From Balanoglossus misakiensis (Eukaryota; Hemichordata), in contig CM082593.2 of NCBI GenBank assembly GCA_040954595.2, forward strand, positions 6,200,001-6,264,000: DNA of 64,000 nucleotides, in the 5' to 3' direction. The translations under genes were made by a program, and so were the position numbers. Below, in pieces: positions 37,978 to 48,941 of this stretch; the first letter of the stretch is position 1; the number at the start of each line of letters is the position of its first letter. The notes beneath the pieces were generated by a model, which saw only the letters and a program-made list of their open reading frames with translations, was not told the DNA's origin and made no database searches.

Positions 37978-38044
37978 TGCCTACTTTCATATACTTTTTC
38001 AGTAGTACATGTATAACTACTGAATAAGTATATGAAAGTAGGCA
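37978..38044. repeat. 29-bp inverted repeat with 9-base loop
   Basis: Arms 37978-38006 (starting TGCCTACTTTCATATACTT) and 38016-38044 are reverse complements with one mismatch; the loop is ACATGTATA. It is intergenic, between divergent genes. It could be a foldback element, a recent inverted duplication, or the stem of a small-RNA hairpin; sequence alone does not decide. Confidence 0.85.
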
Positions 38045-39912
38045 CTGCATAGTTTTATAATATACTTTTATAAGGAAACAGGAAGTTTTTGTACGTTATC
38101 AACTTTATCACTGTGTGTGGTAAATCGATCCCACACTCTCACTCACTCGACACCGTTATATGACACGACCGCTGATTGGGTGATATTTAGCCAGGGCGAA
38201 CTGTTATCCAATGGCGCGATGTGTAATAACGTCACGGACAGAAACCAGAACTTGCCACATGCAGACGACAAATTATGTCCATTTCATATTATGGAAATCA
38301 ATTTATTCAAGGTTTGTTGGTTTCTGTTGCGAAATTAACAAATTTGGTGGTCATATGAGAAACAGAATATCGAAACCTAGGCAACTGTACACTTGACCAA
38401 ACACCCATCTCAGTATGTGGTGGTTGGGAATGAACAAATATCAGTGAGTGGTCGGGTTACATTATTGATTATACTTGTGCAGTATAACATTGAAATAACA
38501 TAAACAATCTCACGATCATAGTCACTGATCATAACTTTAGTTCGCCCGGCGTACAAGTGGGGATGGGGACATATAGAAGAAATCTGGCCGGACGCTCAGT
38601 GGTTACAATCTTGACGCCTAGAATTCCTATCGGATACGATCATTTCCAACAAGGTTATTACGAGACCGGATTGACACACACAAAAACCACCCACACATAC
38701 ATACGATCAGATCATCAGATCATTCAAAACTTAGCCCGATTCTTTCTGATGCCAAGGCGTTTTGAATGACTGACTATGGTGTGTATGTGTGTGTATTAAA
38801 AATCAAAGGCAACTTACACAAGTGTCGGATAAAATCCCCGATCGTCCTACACCCGATGATGAACTTGGTAACGTGTGACTATGTACGTTGATGTCAGGGT
38901 CGATCACATCTTATCAAGGCAAAAAGCAACGCCCTGCCCAGCCGCCTACACCACGAATGACTTGAAGGAGCGAAAGTGTTTTGGATTTGGGCGAAACCAA
39001 TATATATACTGTCAATGTTGCCATTTCTTGTCATGTGAGAGCTTGTCAGGTTAAAAATCATTCACATATGTAATGTACATATTAAAATAATGCAATGTAC
39101 ATGAAAGTAATGGACTAAAGCCTCCGAATTGCGAAGAAATGTAGCAACGACCCGCTTTCAACCCGTCCTCCCTCTAAAGAATATTGACACGTCCAAAAGG
39201 TCACAGAGTGTCATGGCGGTCGTTGTGCGTTTCGTATGACGTGAGGCCGGTTCCCGGGTAAGTTTACACGATAAAATGGGTTGTTTTCGCAGTTTTTTTT
39301 CGTGGTTGATTGCAATAAGGATGTGTGCTTAACAATTTTAGCGGGGTTCCTCTTGTATCAACCGCGGAGCTACTCCGTGGATCAAGAGCCAACTGTGCAG
39401 ACGTGTCTGGTTTGAAATTTGTGTTCTATCTACCCGATACGATGTGACCTGTGTACCTGCTCGCGCTAGGATCAATACTACACGTAGATTTTGACCCCAT
39501 TGCCATATTAAAGGACCTCGGTGGTAAAACCACAGGCTCTGGACTGATTACCACACTCCACAACTGTGGGTGGTCGGACTACATGTCAATTTCTTGTTGT
39601 CAATGTTGACAAACATTCACACCTAAACAGTTGTCAATTTCAAACTTAGTGCTATCTCTCCTCTGGTACTGTCCATTGTTATGTTTATGCTTGTAAACAC
39701 CTTGGACTTTGTTGCTAAAACTTAGTCTGTGCATTTTTCTGCATAATACATTATATGCTTATTGCTAAGAGTGAGAACAGACCTTGAGAAAAAGGATGTT
39801 TTCAATTGGATGACCTTGAGTGACCGTGACTTGAGTAACCAATTGAATCGGATTTTAACTACCTAAAACACCGGTGAAAAGCTGTCACTTGGTTTCATTT
39901 TTTTATTTCCAG

Positions 39913-39987
39913 AAATAAGAACTTCGCCTGCTGAGCATCCGCAGCAATCACCAGATGCCAGTCTCCTCATCACAGGGACATGTTTAG
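39913..39987 (+). promoter_or_regulatory. PPM1K: PPM1K 5' leader with an overlapping upstream ORF
   Basis: After the acceptor at 39912, an ATG at 39955 opens a 10-codon frame ending in TAG at 39985-39987. It overlaps the main start codon (39980) by eight bases in a different frame. Translation of this frame would reduce initiation at the PPM1K start unless scanning leaks past it. Confidence 0.55.
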
Positions 39988-41791
39988 CAGAAATCTGATT
40001 TCATCATCAGCCAAGATTGTGAGCGGTGCAACTTGGTGCGCAGGTCCGAACGTTGTTGCGGTCGGTTTGCCGAAATCCGCTGGACCATGTGTGGTGTCAG
40101 TTCGATGCTACGCGCAGAAAAAGGAGAAAAAGCAGCAGATACGTAACAGACGCGGCGTCAACTTCGACACGTTCGGAACATGGGACAACCGAATAGATCT
40201 CCCCATCTTACTCGACGAGAGCATCGCACACGGCAAACCCATCCCCAAAGTCTCGCTGGAGCACGTTGGCCACGCCTCGCTGATCGGGCGGAGACAGGCC
40301 AACGAGGACAGGATTTGCATCAAAGAACTGGTTCCCAATCTGTTGTACTTTGCCATATTTGACGGACACGCCGGATCTGTTACCGCCGACTATGCCTCGG
40401 TTCATCTTGAAAAACACATCAAATACTGGCTGGATCAAGAAGCTGACTTGGAAGTTGTGTTAAAACAGTCATTCGTCGACCTTAACAACACATTTTCAAG
40501 ACACATGCATTATCAATATGCAAGTATGTATATTTCAATCACTTACCAAGTTCTCAGTTGATCGAATAAAATCTCATTGCCTTACAAAAAAATAAGACTT
40601 ATTGTATTGGACATAAACTTTCGAGTAGTTTCCAAGACTAAATGATGGTGAAAATATTCTTGTTTAAATGCAATAAATAACTACTTGATGTGATAGCACA
40701 AAATCCAAGCTTGTCTGACCTCATTTTAGGGGACAGTCTCAGGGCAGCAGCCCATATTGACAAAATTGTGCCACTGACCCTTGACCTTTACCTTGTCGAC
40801 AGATTATGAGCACTACGTGACAGGATCGACAGCCACAGTGTGTTTGCTGCGTAACAGCATCAAATTAGTCGTCGCGAGTGTAGGCGACAGCCGTGCAATA
40901 TTATGTCGTGAGGGGGTCGCCAAGCGACTGACCAAAGACCACCAACCTGAGGACCCGGACGAAGCCTCTAGAATCAAAGAAAGCAAGGGATTTATCAGGT
41001 AAGTGAAATAATTCACTAGTACACGCAATGTCCCATCCAGGATGGGTACCTGTCCTGATACCATTCCAGACTTAAGTGGAGTGAGAAACTACTGCATGTT
41101 TCTTGTTTTAGTGTAAGAATGATAGTGTCACTGTCATATTTAATGATTTTGTTTTGTAACTTTCAGCTGGAATAGTCTTGGGACAGCGTTGGTGAATGGT
41201 TCACTGACTATGACAAGAAGTTTTGGTGATTTGCCATTGAAGCGATTCGGGGTCACTTCAGAACCGGAAACTCAGTCACTAGAGGTTAGTAAGAGTTACT
41301 ATGGTTACATGATTAACTGGCTGTAGCAGTTACATTTTGTTGATCCATGTTAATTAGAGAGAATTTCCTTTGTCATTTGCAGTTATACTGAGAGCTGCAT
41401 GCAAATTGGAAATTTGGTTGTTGCACGTGCCACGGTGTGACAAATCAACTTGTAAAATGTTTGACAGGGAATGATTTACTATGGTAATCTTTTTGTGATG
41501 TGCTAAACCGTATCTGAAACATTGTCCCTGCAGATCAAACACAGCCGCGACAGCTTCGTGGTGTTGACAACGGACGGGGTGAACTTCGTCATGAACGACC
41601 AGGAGCTCTGCAACACAGTGAGCCAGGCGAACGACCCGTCGGAGGCCGCCCACCGACTCGCCGACCAGGCCCTGCAGTACGGAAGCGACGACAATGCCAG
41701 CACCCTGGTGATCCCGCTGGGGATGTGGGGGAAATTCCGGAATCCCTCAACGTACAGTTTTACGAGGAATATGATCGGCAATCGATACTGA
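39980..41791 (+). CDS. PPM1K: Mitochondrial protein phosphatase 1K (PP2Cm, BCKDH phosphatase)
   Basis: PP2C-family Ser/Thr phosphatase that in vertebrates dephosphorylates and activates the branched-chain alpha-ketoacid dehydrogenase complex in the mitochondrial matrix. Four coding exons: 39980-40523, 40803-40998, 41167-41284, 41534-41791; 1116 nt, 371 residues (human 372). The N-terminus (~1-45) is rich in Ser, Arg and Ala with few acids, fitting a mitochondrial presequence. Then [14 protein letters not shown] and [14 protein letters not shown] match the human lead-in. Metal-binding and PP2C motifs are RRQANEDR (~104-111), FDGHAG (~127-132; human has DGHGG), [23 protein letters not shown] and LTTDGVNF. 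The C-terminus WGKFRN...FSFxR-like matches human. All key aspartates are present, so it is predicted active. The start is chosen at the first in-frame ATG, which gives the full presequence. Confidence 0.95.
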
Positions 41792-42485
41792 GGTCGCCGC
41801 AGAAAGGCGGCTGATTGGTGTCGCAAAATTTACAAGATCGTAGCTGATTATTGAGATTTTATACCAAAGTGGGCATTATCCCTGTCAAAAATCATTTTTG
41901 GACTTTGAGTCCAAGAGTCAGTTTCTCACTAGATGTATTCCACAACATTGAGGATTCCATCATTGACATAGAGGGCACACTCAAAGATACGTACCACAGC
42001 TCTTATGAATCACCTTGCCGGTTAGCCAAATAGCACGTTATATTCCTTGTGTTATCCAAACTTCAATTTCTCTCTGAGAACTTTTCAGTTTTATGCCCAA
42101 TCCAACTCACTCTGACATGTCACACAAGTGAATATTATAACTATGGCTAAAATGATTCAAAAAACTTTTGCCGTTTTTAAAAAACAACCCAAGTAGAGGT
42201 AGAAAGAAATTGCAAATCTGACATGCAACTCAAAAAAAAAACTCTATTCAAATTTTCCTGTTATCTGTCACGTTACAATTGAAATGATGTTTTCTCTTGT
42301 CATCATTCATTTACAGTTCTCTGTATTGTTATTGCTGTTTATATTGTGTAGTTTGAAAATACTGAAATATTGATGCGGTGACAATATTTTAGCTTTGGTG
42401 ACTTCTCCAAACAATATAGGTGAGAAACGTTGATGAAAGACTGATGCAGAAACAAAGGGCATAGCTACATATGGCATTGAACATG

Positions 42486-42491
42486 AATAAA
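42486..42491 (+). terminator. Candidate polyadenylation signal for PPM1K
   Basis: AATAAA, 695 bp after the PPM1K stop codon. Confidence 0.4.
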
Positions 42492-42918
42492 ATCTGTCAG
42501 TGCAACATGCATGTTAGTACAGCATTCTTCATGTTCAAGCACAGGATTGCTGTTGTGTGTGGAAACATCCAGTCATGTAACAGGCATTTCAGACATCGCA
42601 CCGTTCTTTATCAGGTGATTGCCCTATAAAAAATCTGTTGTCACGTTAAATCATAATGTACCAACGACTGTCCAGTGCATTGTACAAATGCACGCCACAA
42701 AGTTCCAGACCTTATTACAATCACACCATTGTAAACACCAGGGATAAGGTTTAAAGCAGTGGTTTTTAAGTTGAAGCAGATTTGAAGACTTTAATATGTT
42801 ATTTGCAAGAAATTTGCCAATTAAAGGTAATTATAAAAAAATCGCGTCAAGGACACGGTGGTCCCATTGAATTATTACACAAGAAAAAGTCTACACCGAA
42901 GTACATGGCCATATACAG

Positions 42919-42941
42919 ACACACACACACACACACACACA
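42919..42941. repeat. (AC)n microsatellite
   Basis: An uninterrupted AC dinucleotide run of about 23 bp immediately upstream of the first long direct repeat. Confidence 0.95.
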
Positions 42942-42951
42942 TAGCGAGAGG

Positions 42952-43390
42952 TCAATGGGCAAACACTGACTGACCAATGGCATATGTACTGTATATACAC
43001 TAAATAGAACAGCTGGCCTCTTTAAAACTTAGCCAGTTATGTAATCATTCAGGAATTTGCTGTGTTTATATGAATCACAGAGGGGAGTTCCTGCCTAATT
43101 AAAACAACTCAATAAAGTAAATACACACTACTTTGCAAAGCAATCTGACCAGTAGTTCTTGAGTTACTGAGTTTTGACCAAATTCACATTTTTCCAGTCA
43201 TTTGCATATTTTTGGCAATGACAACTTCATTTGAACAAACTCCTATCTACAGCCCAGCCTGCATCAGCGCACTGAATATCAAGGTGATACACGCAGCGGT
43301 TTTCAAGTTTTTGATGTGGACGGACATACATCCATCCATGCATACATACAGACGCAACCGAAGGTCCCATGGTACATACCAATGGGACCC
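42952..43390 (+). repeat. Long direct repeat, copy A
   Basis: Starts TCAATGGGCAAACACTGACT and ends with the near-palindrome GGTCCCATGG...CCAATGGGACCC. It recurs at 44401-44874 with few substitutions. Just before the palindrome it carries CATA/CATC microsatellite DNA. It looks like one dispersed repeat family present twice. Confidence 0.9.
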
Positions 43391-43454
43391 AACAACAATC
43401 TAACATCGGACTGTCGACACAGAAATCTGATGGGACGATGAATGCCAAGATGAA

Positions 43455-44217
43455 CTGTATAGCTCTCAAATCACAGCAAAAGAAGGCAATACAAAAGCTC
43501 GGGGAACATGTTGCGCTGACCTGCGTTAACAGATCCCGTGAGGAGTACGGTGCCCAGAGCGCTAACACATCCCCAAACTCCCGCGACCTCTTTTGCACAC
43601 AACAATACAATGGCGGACTCGCGCGAGCCTCTCACAAACATAAACATCCCTGTGTCTACAAAATGAACACTGTATAGCTCTCAAATCACAGCAAAAGAAG
43701 GCAATACAAAAGCTTGGGGTGTGTTGCACTGACCTGCGTTAACAGATCCCGTGAGGAGTACGGTGCCCAGAGCGCTAACACATCCCCAAACTCCCATGAC
43801 CTCTTTTGCACACAACAATTCAATGGCGGACTCGCGCGAGCCTCTCACAAACATAAACATCCCTGTCTCTACAAAATGAACACTGTACAGCTCTCAAATC
43901 ACAGCAAAAGAAGGCAATACAAAAGCTCGGGGAACATGTTGCACTGACCTGCGTTAACAGATCCCGTGAGGAGTACGGTGCCCAGAGCGCTAACACATCC
44001 CCAAACTCCCGTGACCTCTTTTGCACACAACAATACAATGGCGGACTCGCGCGAGCCTCTCACAAACATAAACATCCCTGTGTCTACAAAATGAACACTG
44101 TACAGCTCTCAATTCACAGCAAAAGAAGGCAATACAAAAGCTCGGGGAACATGTTGCACTGACCTGCGTTAACAGATCCCGTGAGGAGTACGGTGCCCAG
44201 AGTGCTAACACATCCCC
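43455..44217. repeat. 215-bp tandem repeat array, ~3.5 units
   Basis: Units begin CTGTATAGCTCTCAAATCAC (or CTGTACAG...) at 43455, 43670, 43883 and 44098, spacings 215, 213 and 215 bp; the last is truncated at about 44217. Units are nearly identical and share GATCCCGTGAGGAGTACGG and GCTAACACATCCCCAA. Identical open frames in each unit are a by-product. The array sits between the two copies of the long direct repeat. Confidence 0.92.
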
Positions 44218-44400
44218 AATACGAACTCATGGACACAAACTATTTATATTTCTAGGTCCAAAACTTTAACTACAGTGAGACAAAACTGTTAGGCTTTTCT
44301 CATATTTAAATCAAGTATTGAAATGCAAAGTAAAGTGTTAAAATGCAAATTAAGACTGACTGGAGTGGTTCTTCTTTTCTCCAATGAAGTTCAACTTTGC

Positions 44401-44874
44401 TCAATGGGCAAACACTGACTGACCCATAAGCTGCCAATGGCATATGTACTGTACATACACTAAATAGAACAGCTGGCCTCTTTAAAACTTAGCCAGTTAT
44501 GTAATCATTCAGGAATTTGCTGTGTTTATATGAATCACAGATGGGAGTTCCTGCCTAATTAAAACAACTCAATAAAGTAAATACACACCACTTTGCAAAG
44601 CAATCTGACCAGTAGTTCTTGAGTTACTGAGTTTTGACCAAATTAACATTTTTCCAGCTAATTTGCATATTTTAGGCAATGACAACTTCATTTGAACAAA
44701 CTCCCATCTACAGCTCAGCCTGCATCAGCACACCAAATCTCAAGGTGATACACACAGCGGTTTTCAAGTTTTTGTTGTGGACGGACATACAGACATACAT
44801 CCATACATACATACATACATACATACAGACGCAACCAATCCCATAAGGTCCCATGGTACATACCAATGGGACCC
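44401..44874 (+). repeat. Long direct repeat, copy B
   Basis: Second copy of the 42952-43390 repeat, about 35 bp longer because of an extra CATAAGCTG-type insertion near its start and an expanded CATA tract (about 44797-44824). It keeps the same terminal near-palindrome. Confidence 0.9.
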
Positions 44875-45076
44875 AAAAATATACATGTAGTTCTGTTTTT
44901 GTATGACAGATCATGTGTGCATGTGAAATTCAAAGTGATTTTTGTTTGTGTATGTATCGCCATTACCGGTACCTTGTGTGCCAGTGTTACAAACTCTGAG
45001 CTTTCATATACAGAACACCCTATCATGCAAACAATATTTTAAACGATATATTTGTATATGAACGAAGGAAAATAGT

Positions 45077-45082
45077 TTTATT
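45077..45082 (-). terminator. Candidate polyadenylation signal for the TMEM72-like gene
   Basis: TTTATT on plus (AATAAA on minus), about 1.05 kb beyond the stop codon of the TMEM72-like gene. Confidence 0.35.
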
Positions 45083-46133
45083 GCGAATGAACACACCATC
45101 AATATGTCTACCACACTGAAAATCAACATCCCATATTGCCATAAGAGAAACGCCCTCACAAGGTGAAACAAACAACTATAACTCAAATTTCAAAGCAGCA
45201 TTTTATGAAGAACTTGAAAATAAACCTATTCACAGGCTTGTCAAGAACAAGTGGTTTTCATTATTGCAGTGTATGTCACAATTTCTGTTATGAGTTGCCT
45301 GACTAACTCACTTTGTGATTCTATACATGAGAAAGGAAAGTCTATAGTGGTCATTATACACTCACAAATTAACACATCAAGGATCAAAATCTTACAGCTA
45401 TGACACCATGCATTTACAATTCAATCCTATCCAGTACTTTTGATACAAGCGTTCACCCAGCAATTGCAGGTGTGTTCAGGTCCTTTTTTTATAAACAAGC
45501 ATTTCTTTCCAAATATTTTATAGTAGCTAGTTAAACTGGCTACAAAATTTGTGCATAACCTATAATTGTAGTGATAGTTACAGAGCAAAATCTAAATGTA
45601 TATTCACCAAATAAGCCAGGCAGTTTAGCTATAAATTGTCCAGAGAGAAAATAATGACATCTGTTCTCTAAAAATGAAAAAGCCTCTGTCTACAAGAAGT
45701 CAATGTCAATACAGCAAACCCAGTCTCTGGAACTCCATGTAAACGTTTAAACCATTCGACATTTCGCCATAAGGCCACTTGAAGTGAATGAGAAGTCCTG
45801 TGCATATAATTTATGTTTAGGTAAAGGCACTGAGGGTAAACAGTAGCGGTAATCTTTGCTCAGTTTTTCAGTAATCCTGTTCTGTGTGCTGGCTGCCTTT
45901 CTTGATGGGGCAGTATGTATAATAAAATGTACTTGTGTAGAATGCATTATTGATGATCAAATCAAAGTCCAGGTATGAACAGTTCTTTCATAGTGCATGT
46001 CACATGGATGAGTCTGATGTTTGTAATTTCAGGACAGCAGTACAAGTACAGCTGACACATGGAACCCAAACACTGACAAAATCTGGCCAAAGATTACAGC
46101 TACCATCCCTTTAGTTTACATTTTCCAATGTAT

Positions 46134-48941
46134 TTACACTTCCAGAGTTCCGACATGCAATCCATCACTGCCTGTTCCCAGATCAAACGAAGGACTCCTT
46201 TTCATTTCCTTCTCTCCATCCTTGAACGGATTATACTCAAAGTCCTTGCCTCCGGCATCGTCGTCGTCCCGGAAAACCTGATCTCGGATGTCGGATCCGG
46301 ACGTGCGGCCCGCTGTTGCGCTGTCTTCGTGCTCGTCCTCAGCTTCTTCAAATCGGTCGTAATCTTGACCGGAGGCCCCCTGGTCTCCGAAGCTCCTGGC
46401 TTTTATGGTGTGGACGCCGTGCAGAATTGCGCTTACTAACAGCATTATTCCTACACAAAAAACAGCGAAAACGTGAACCGATTAGAGCTTCTCAATGCGT
46501 TTATAGTTTCAGTGGCCACTGGTAAGTGATGTCATTCACAGATACACTCACTTTGATCACTGTCAATATTTTCACCGAACAAATTTTTTATTTGTCTTAG
46601 CTGCGGTTACACGGTCGATGATGACATGAATGAGTAGGGTTTACAGGTGCTGGTTACCAGTAATAATCAGGACATTATCGAGATTATGAAGCATGCCAAC
46701 TGATGCCGATTTTACGTACCTAATATGCAGTTACCATAGCAACAAGAATGGTGGCGCATATAAAGGTGCATTGTGGGATACGTTTGTATTTATATGGCAG
46801 ACCGTTGTCAAGTTAGCACACAAACACAGTGTCGTCAGAAGGCACATTGTCGACGCAAGACATGGATGAAACACAAATAAAAAAACAAGTCAACAAGCAA
46901 AACTGTAAGTTGGCAAATGGGGAAAACTGTAAGTCCTTTCAGGTATAAAGAAAATAAAGCTAAATACTGTATAAATACTACATACAAATATTACTGCAAA
47001 AGATTAATTTAATCTATAGATATTCCATGCAGGTAAAGTTATAATTTCAATCATACTGCATAAAAGTGTTATAAACTACAAATAGTACTTGTTAAATAAA
47101 TAAATACTAGTTCGATGTTTTAAATAGTGTTGCCATGGCAACGTTTTAAATGTGGGAATATTGGTATTTCTCTTTTCTGGCTTCCTGCTGTTCCTCTGTG
47201 ACCTCTTCTTTGTGGAAAGTTTTGATGGAGTACACCAAACCCAGCAAAATCATCAAGGCACCTTGAATTCAAAACGTTGTGAATTACACTCAAGTGTGGA
47301 TGTGTCACTAAACTATAATATCTATAGCGGGTGGAGTAATTTCAGCTGACTCAATGAATGGATTGAGTGTATCAGTGACATAGGAGATTGGTTAGTAACA
47401 AACGGACAGTGAATCAGGATGCCAGGGGCTGGTGTCACAGTGCCATCCAGTGAGGTAATAAATAATGAAAGCTCTGAATATTTAACTGGGTCTTACCTGA
47501 GATGACGGCCAGCCACACTGTGGTGGGATTCAGAAAACAAACAATGGACAAAATCACGTATAAAATACTTCGCTTCCAGTTGTCAATCCACGTGACTATG
47601 CTCCAGCATTTGAACATGCAGGACTCCTCTCTGCAAACAAAATTAGTATTGAAGTCACATTTCCCGGAATTCTTTTTTGTACAATGTGAAAGCGACATGG
47701 AAACACAGGCAACACTACTGAAAGAAACTTTCTTTGTTTACAATAAGACCTAAGATCTGCTCAAGCTACAGTAAAAGTTACTTTGACTGTACTTTTACAT
47801 CATATAAAACCTTGCAAGTCACAGGACTGAGTAGCAGTATGCTTTGATAGAAATGTAATAAACTACTGAAAAAATACCTACTTGCAACACCTTGTGGCAC
47901 ATTTGTCGAGGATGAAAAGCGTTTCCAAAAAAGTAACCAGTATTGCTGTGATGCTGCAGAAGGAAAATGAATACTTTATCAATAAACATTAAAACATGAG
48001 TCATGATAATAGGTAGACATGTCATGATATATAAGGTCATGATATAGGAGTCATGAGATCATGAGTAACGTAGTATTATGGGAAAGGAAGCCAACGAGTT
48101 GAGCTTAACCACAGATGAAAGAACATGAATCAACTTACAGGAGATAAAGACCAATTTCTGCATGGGTTCCACGATTCACAACTTCAATTCCAATGCCCCA
48201 TAAACCTGTAACAGTGAGTAAACAAATATTAAGATTTTTTTTCTCATGACATTTCAATGTTTTGGGCGTTTCTTTTAATATGTTTAATATGGTTTTGATT
48301 TTAAATATTAATATTTAATATGCATATGCCCTTTTTGGATCGCCTGTCATTTCAAACGTGTATTGTTTTAGACCAGTTGGGGCGCATTCCATTTCAATGC
48401 AAATTTTACGCTTCAAATTGATATATTGCAATTGTTATTAACTTATTTATAGCTACGTTGACTGTCTTTCTCTAATGTAGAATTCTTCTTTCAGCGATCG
48501 TAAAAACTGAATAGCCTACTGCCAAGGTCGCGGCGACTGCGACAAATAGCCCCACTGTTCAGGGGCAGCCGACCGCGACCATTCCGACTATGCGAACGAC
48601 CAAAGAGTGTTTGTACAACACTCACTCGCACAACTGCAACTTGGAGATTGCGATCGCATAGATGACGACCGAGTATTGCTCAGTGCACACACACAACGAA
48701 ATAAACGTGTAGTTTTGATCATATGATCAGTACTTGTTGCTGGTACAGCGTACCGTATTGTAGAAAGACTCATGGATTGCCAGAGTCATAGCGAGTTCAT
48801 TCATCATGCAACCTCACCATCGAGGGCAGTGAAAGTCACGTACGTACCTACGGCTGTAACGATTCCCCAAACCCTAGTTACGAACGTAAAATGGTCCCAC
48901 ACAAAATTACAACATCCACATCTGTCTCTGCCTTCTGCCAT
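46134..48941 (-). CDS. TMEM72: TMEM72-like four-pass transmembrane protein
   Basis: Five exons: 48941-48848, 48205-48139, 47953-47882, 47630-47497, 46450-46134; 684 nt, 227 residues (human TMEM72 275). Four hydrophobic segments are visible: VWGIVTAVGLWGIGIEVV, ITAILVTFLETLFIL, ILYVILSIVCFLNPTTVWL and GIMLLVSAILHGV. The third matches the human LLLSVACFLHPVLVWH segment and the fourth follows it at the same distance; the first aligns with human LGITTAAVLIGVGTE. A cysteine-rich segment (KCATRCCK, ESCMFKCW) lies between helices 2 and 3. The C-terminal ~80 residues are acidic and hydrophilic, probably cytoplasmic. Molecular function is unknown in any species. Assignment rests on helix pattern and local similarity, so orthology is likely but not certain. 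Confidence 0.75.

Larger units (their letters stand above)
36086..39912. other. Divergent intergenic region between the Frizzled-domain gene and PPM1K
   Basis: About 3.2 kb separating two divergent genes, so it should hold both promoters. No TATA box is convincing. It contains a 34-bp-period direct duplication (37351-37404), a near-perfect hairpin (37978-38044) and, at its right end, a probable untranslated first exon of PPM1K ending at 39257 before GTAAGT, followed by an intron to 39912. Open frames here are short and unsupported. Confidence 0.55.
41792..46133. other. Intergenic region between PPM1K and TMEM72-like genes (convergent)
   Basis: No gene is recognised. 41792-42500 is probably PPM1K 3' UTR. 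42919-44874 is repetitive (CA run, 215-bp tandem array, two long direct repeats). 45077-46133 is probably the 3' UTR of the TMEM72-like gene. Frames of 60-130 codons inside the repeats recur with the repeat unit and are not genes. Confidence 0.65.

Noticed and set aside
43227-44211. Repeated minus-strand frames with the same peptide in each copy
   Set aside because: They repeat with the 215-bp tandem unit and are explained by the repeat, not by paralogous genes.
43455-44217. CRISPR-like array
   Set aside because: Units are contiguous 215-bp tandem copies without unique spacers, in a eukaryotic genome.
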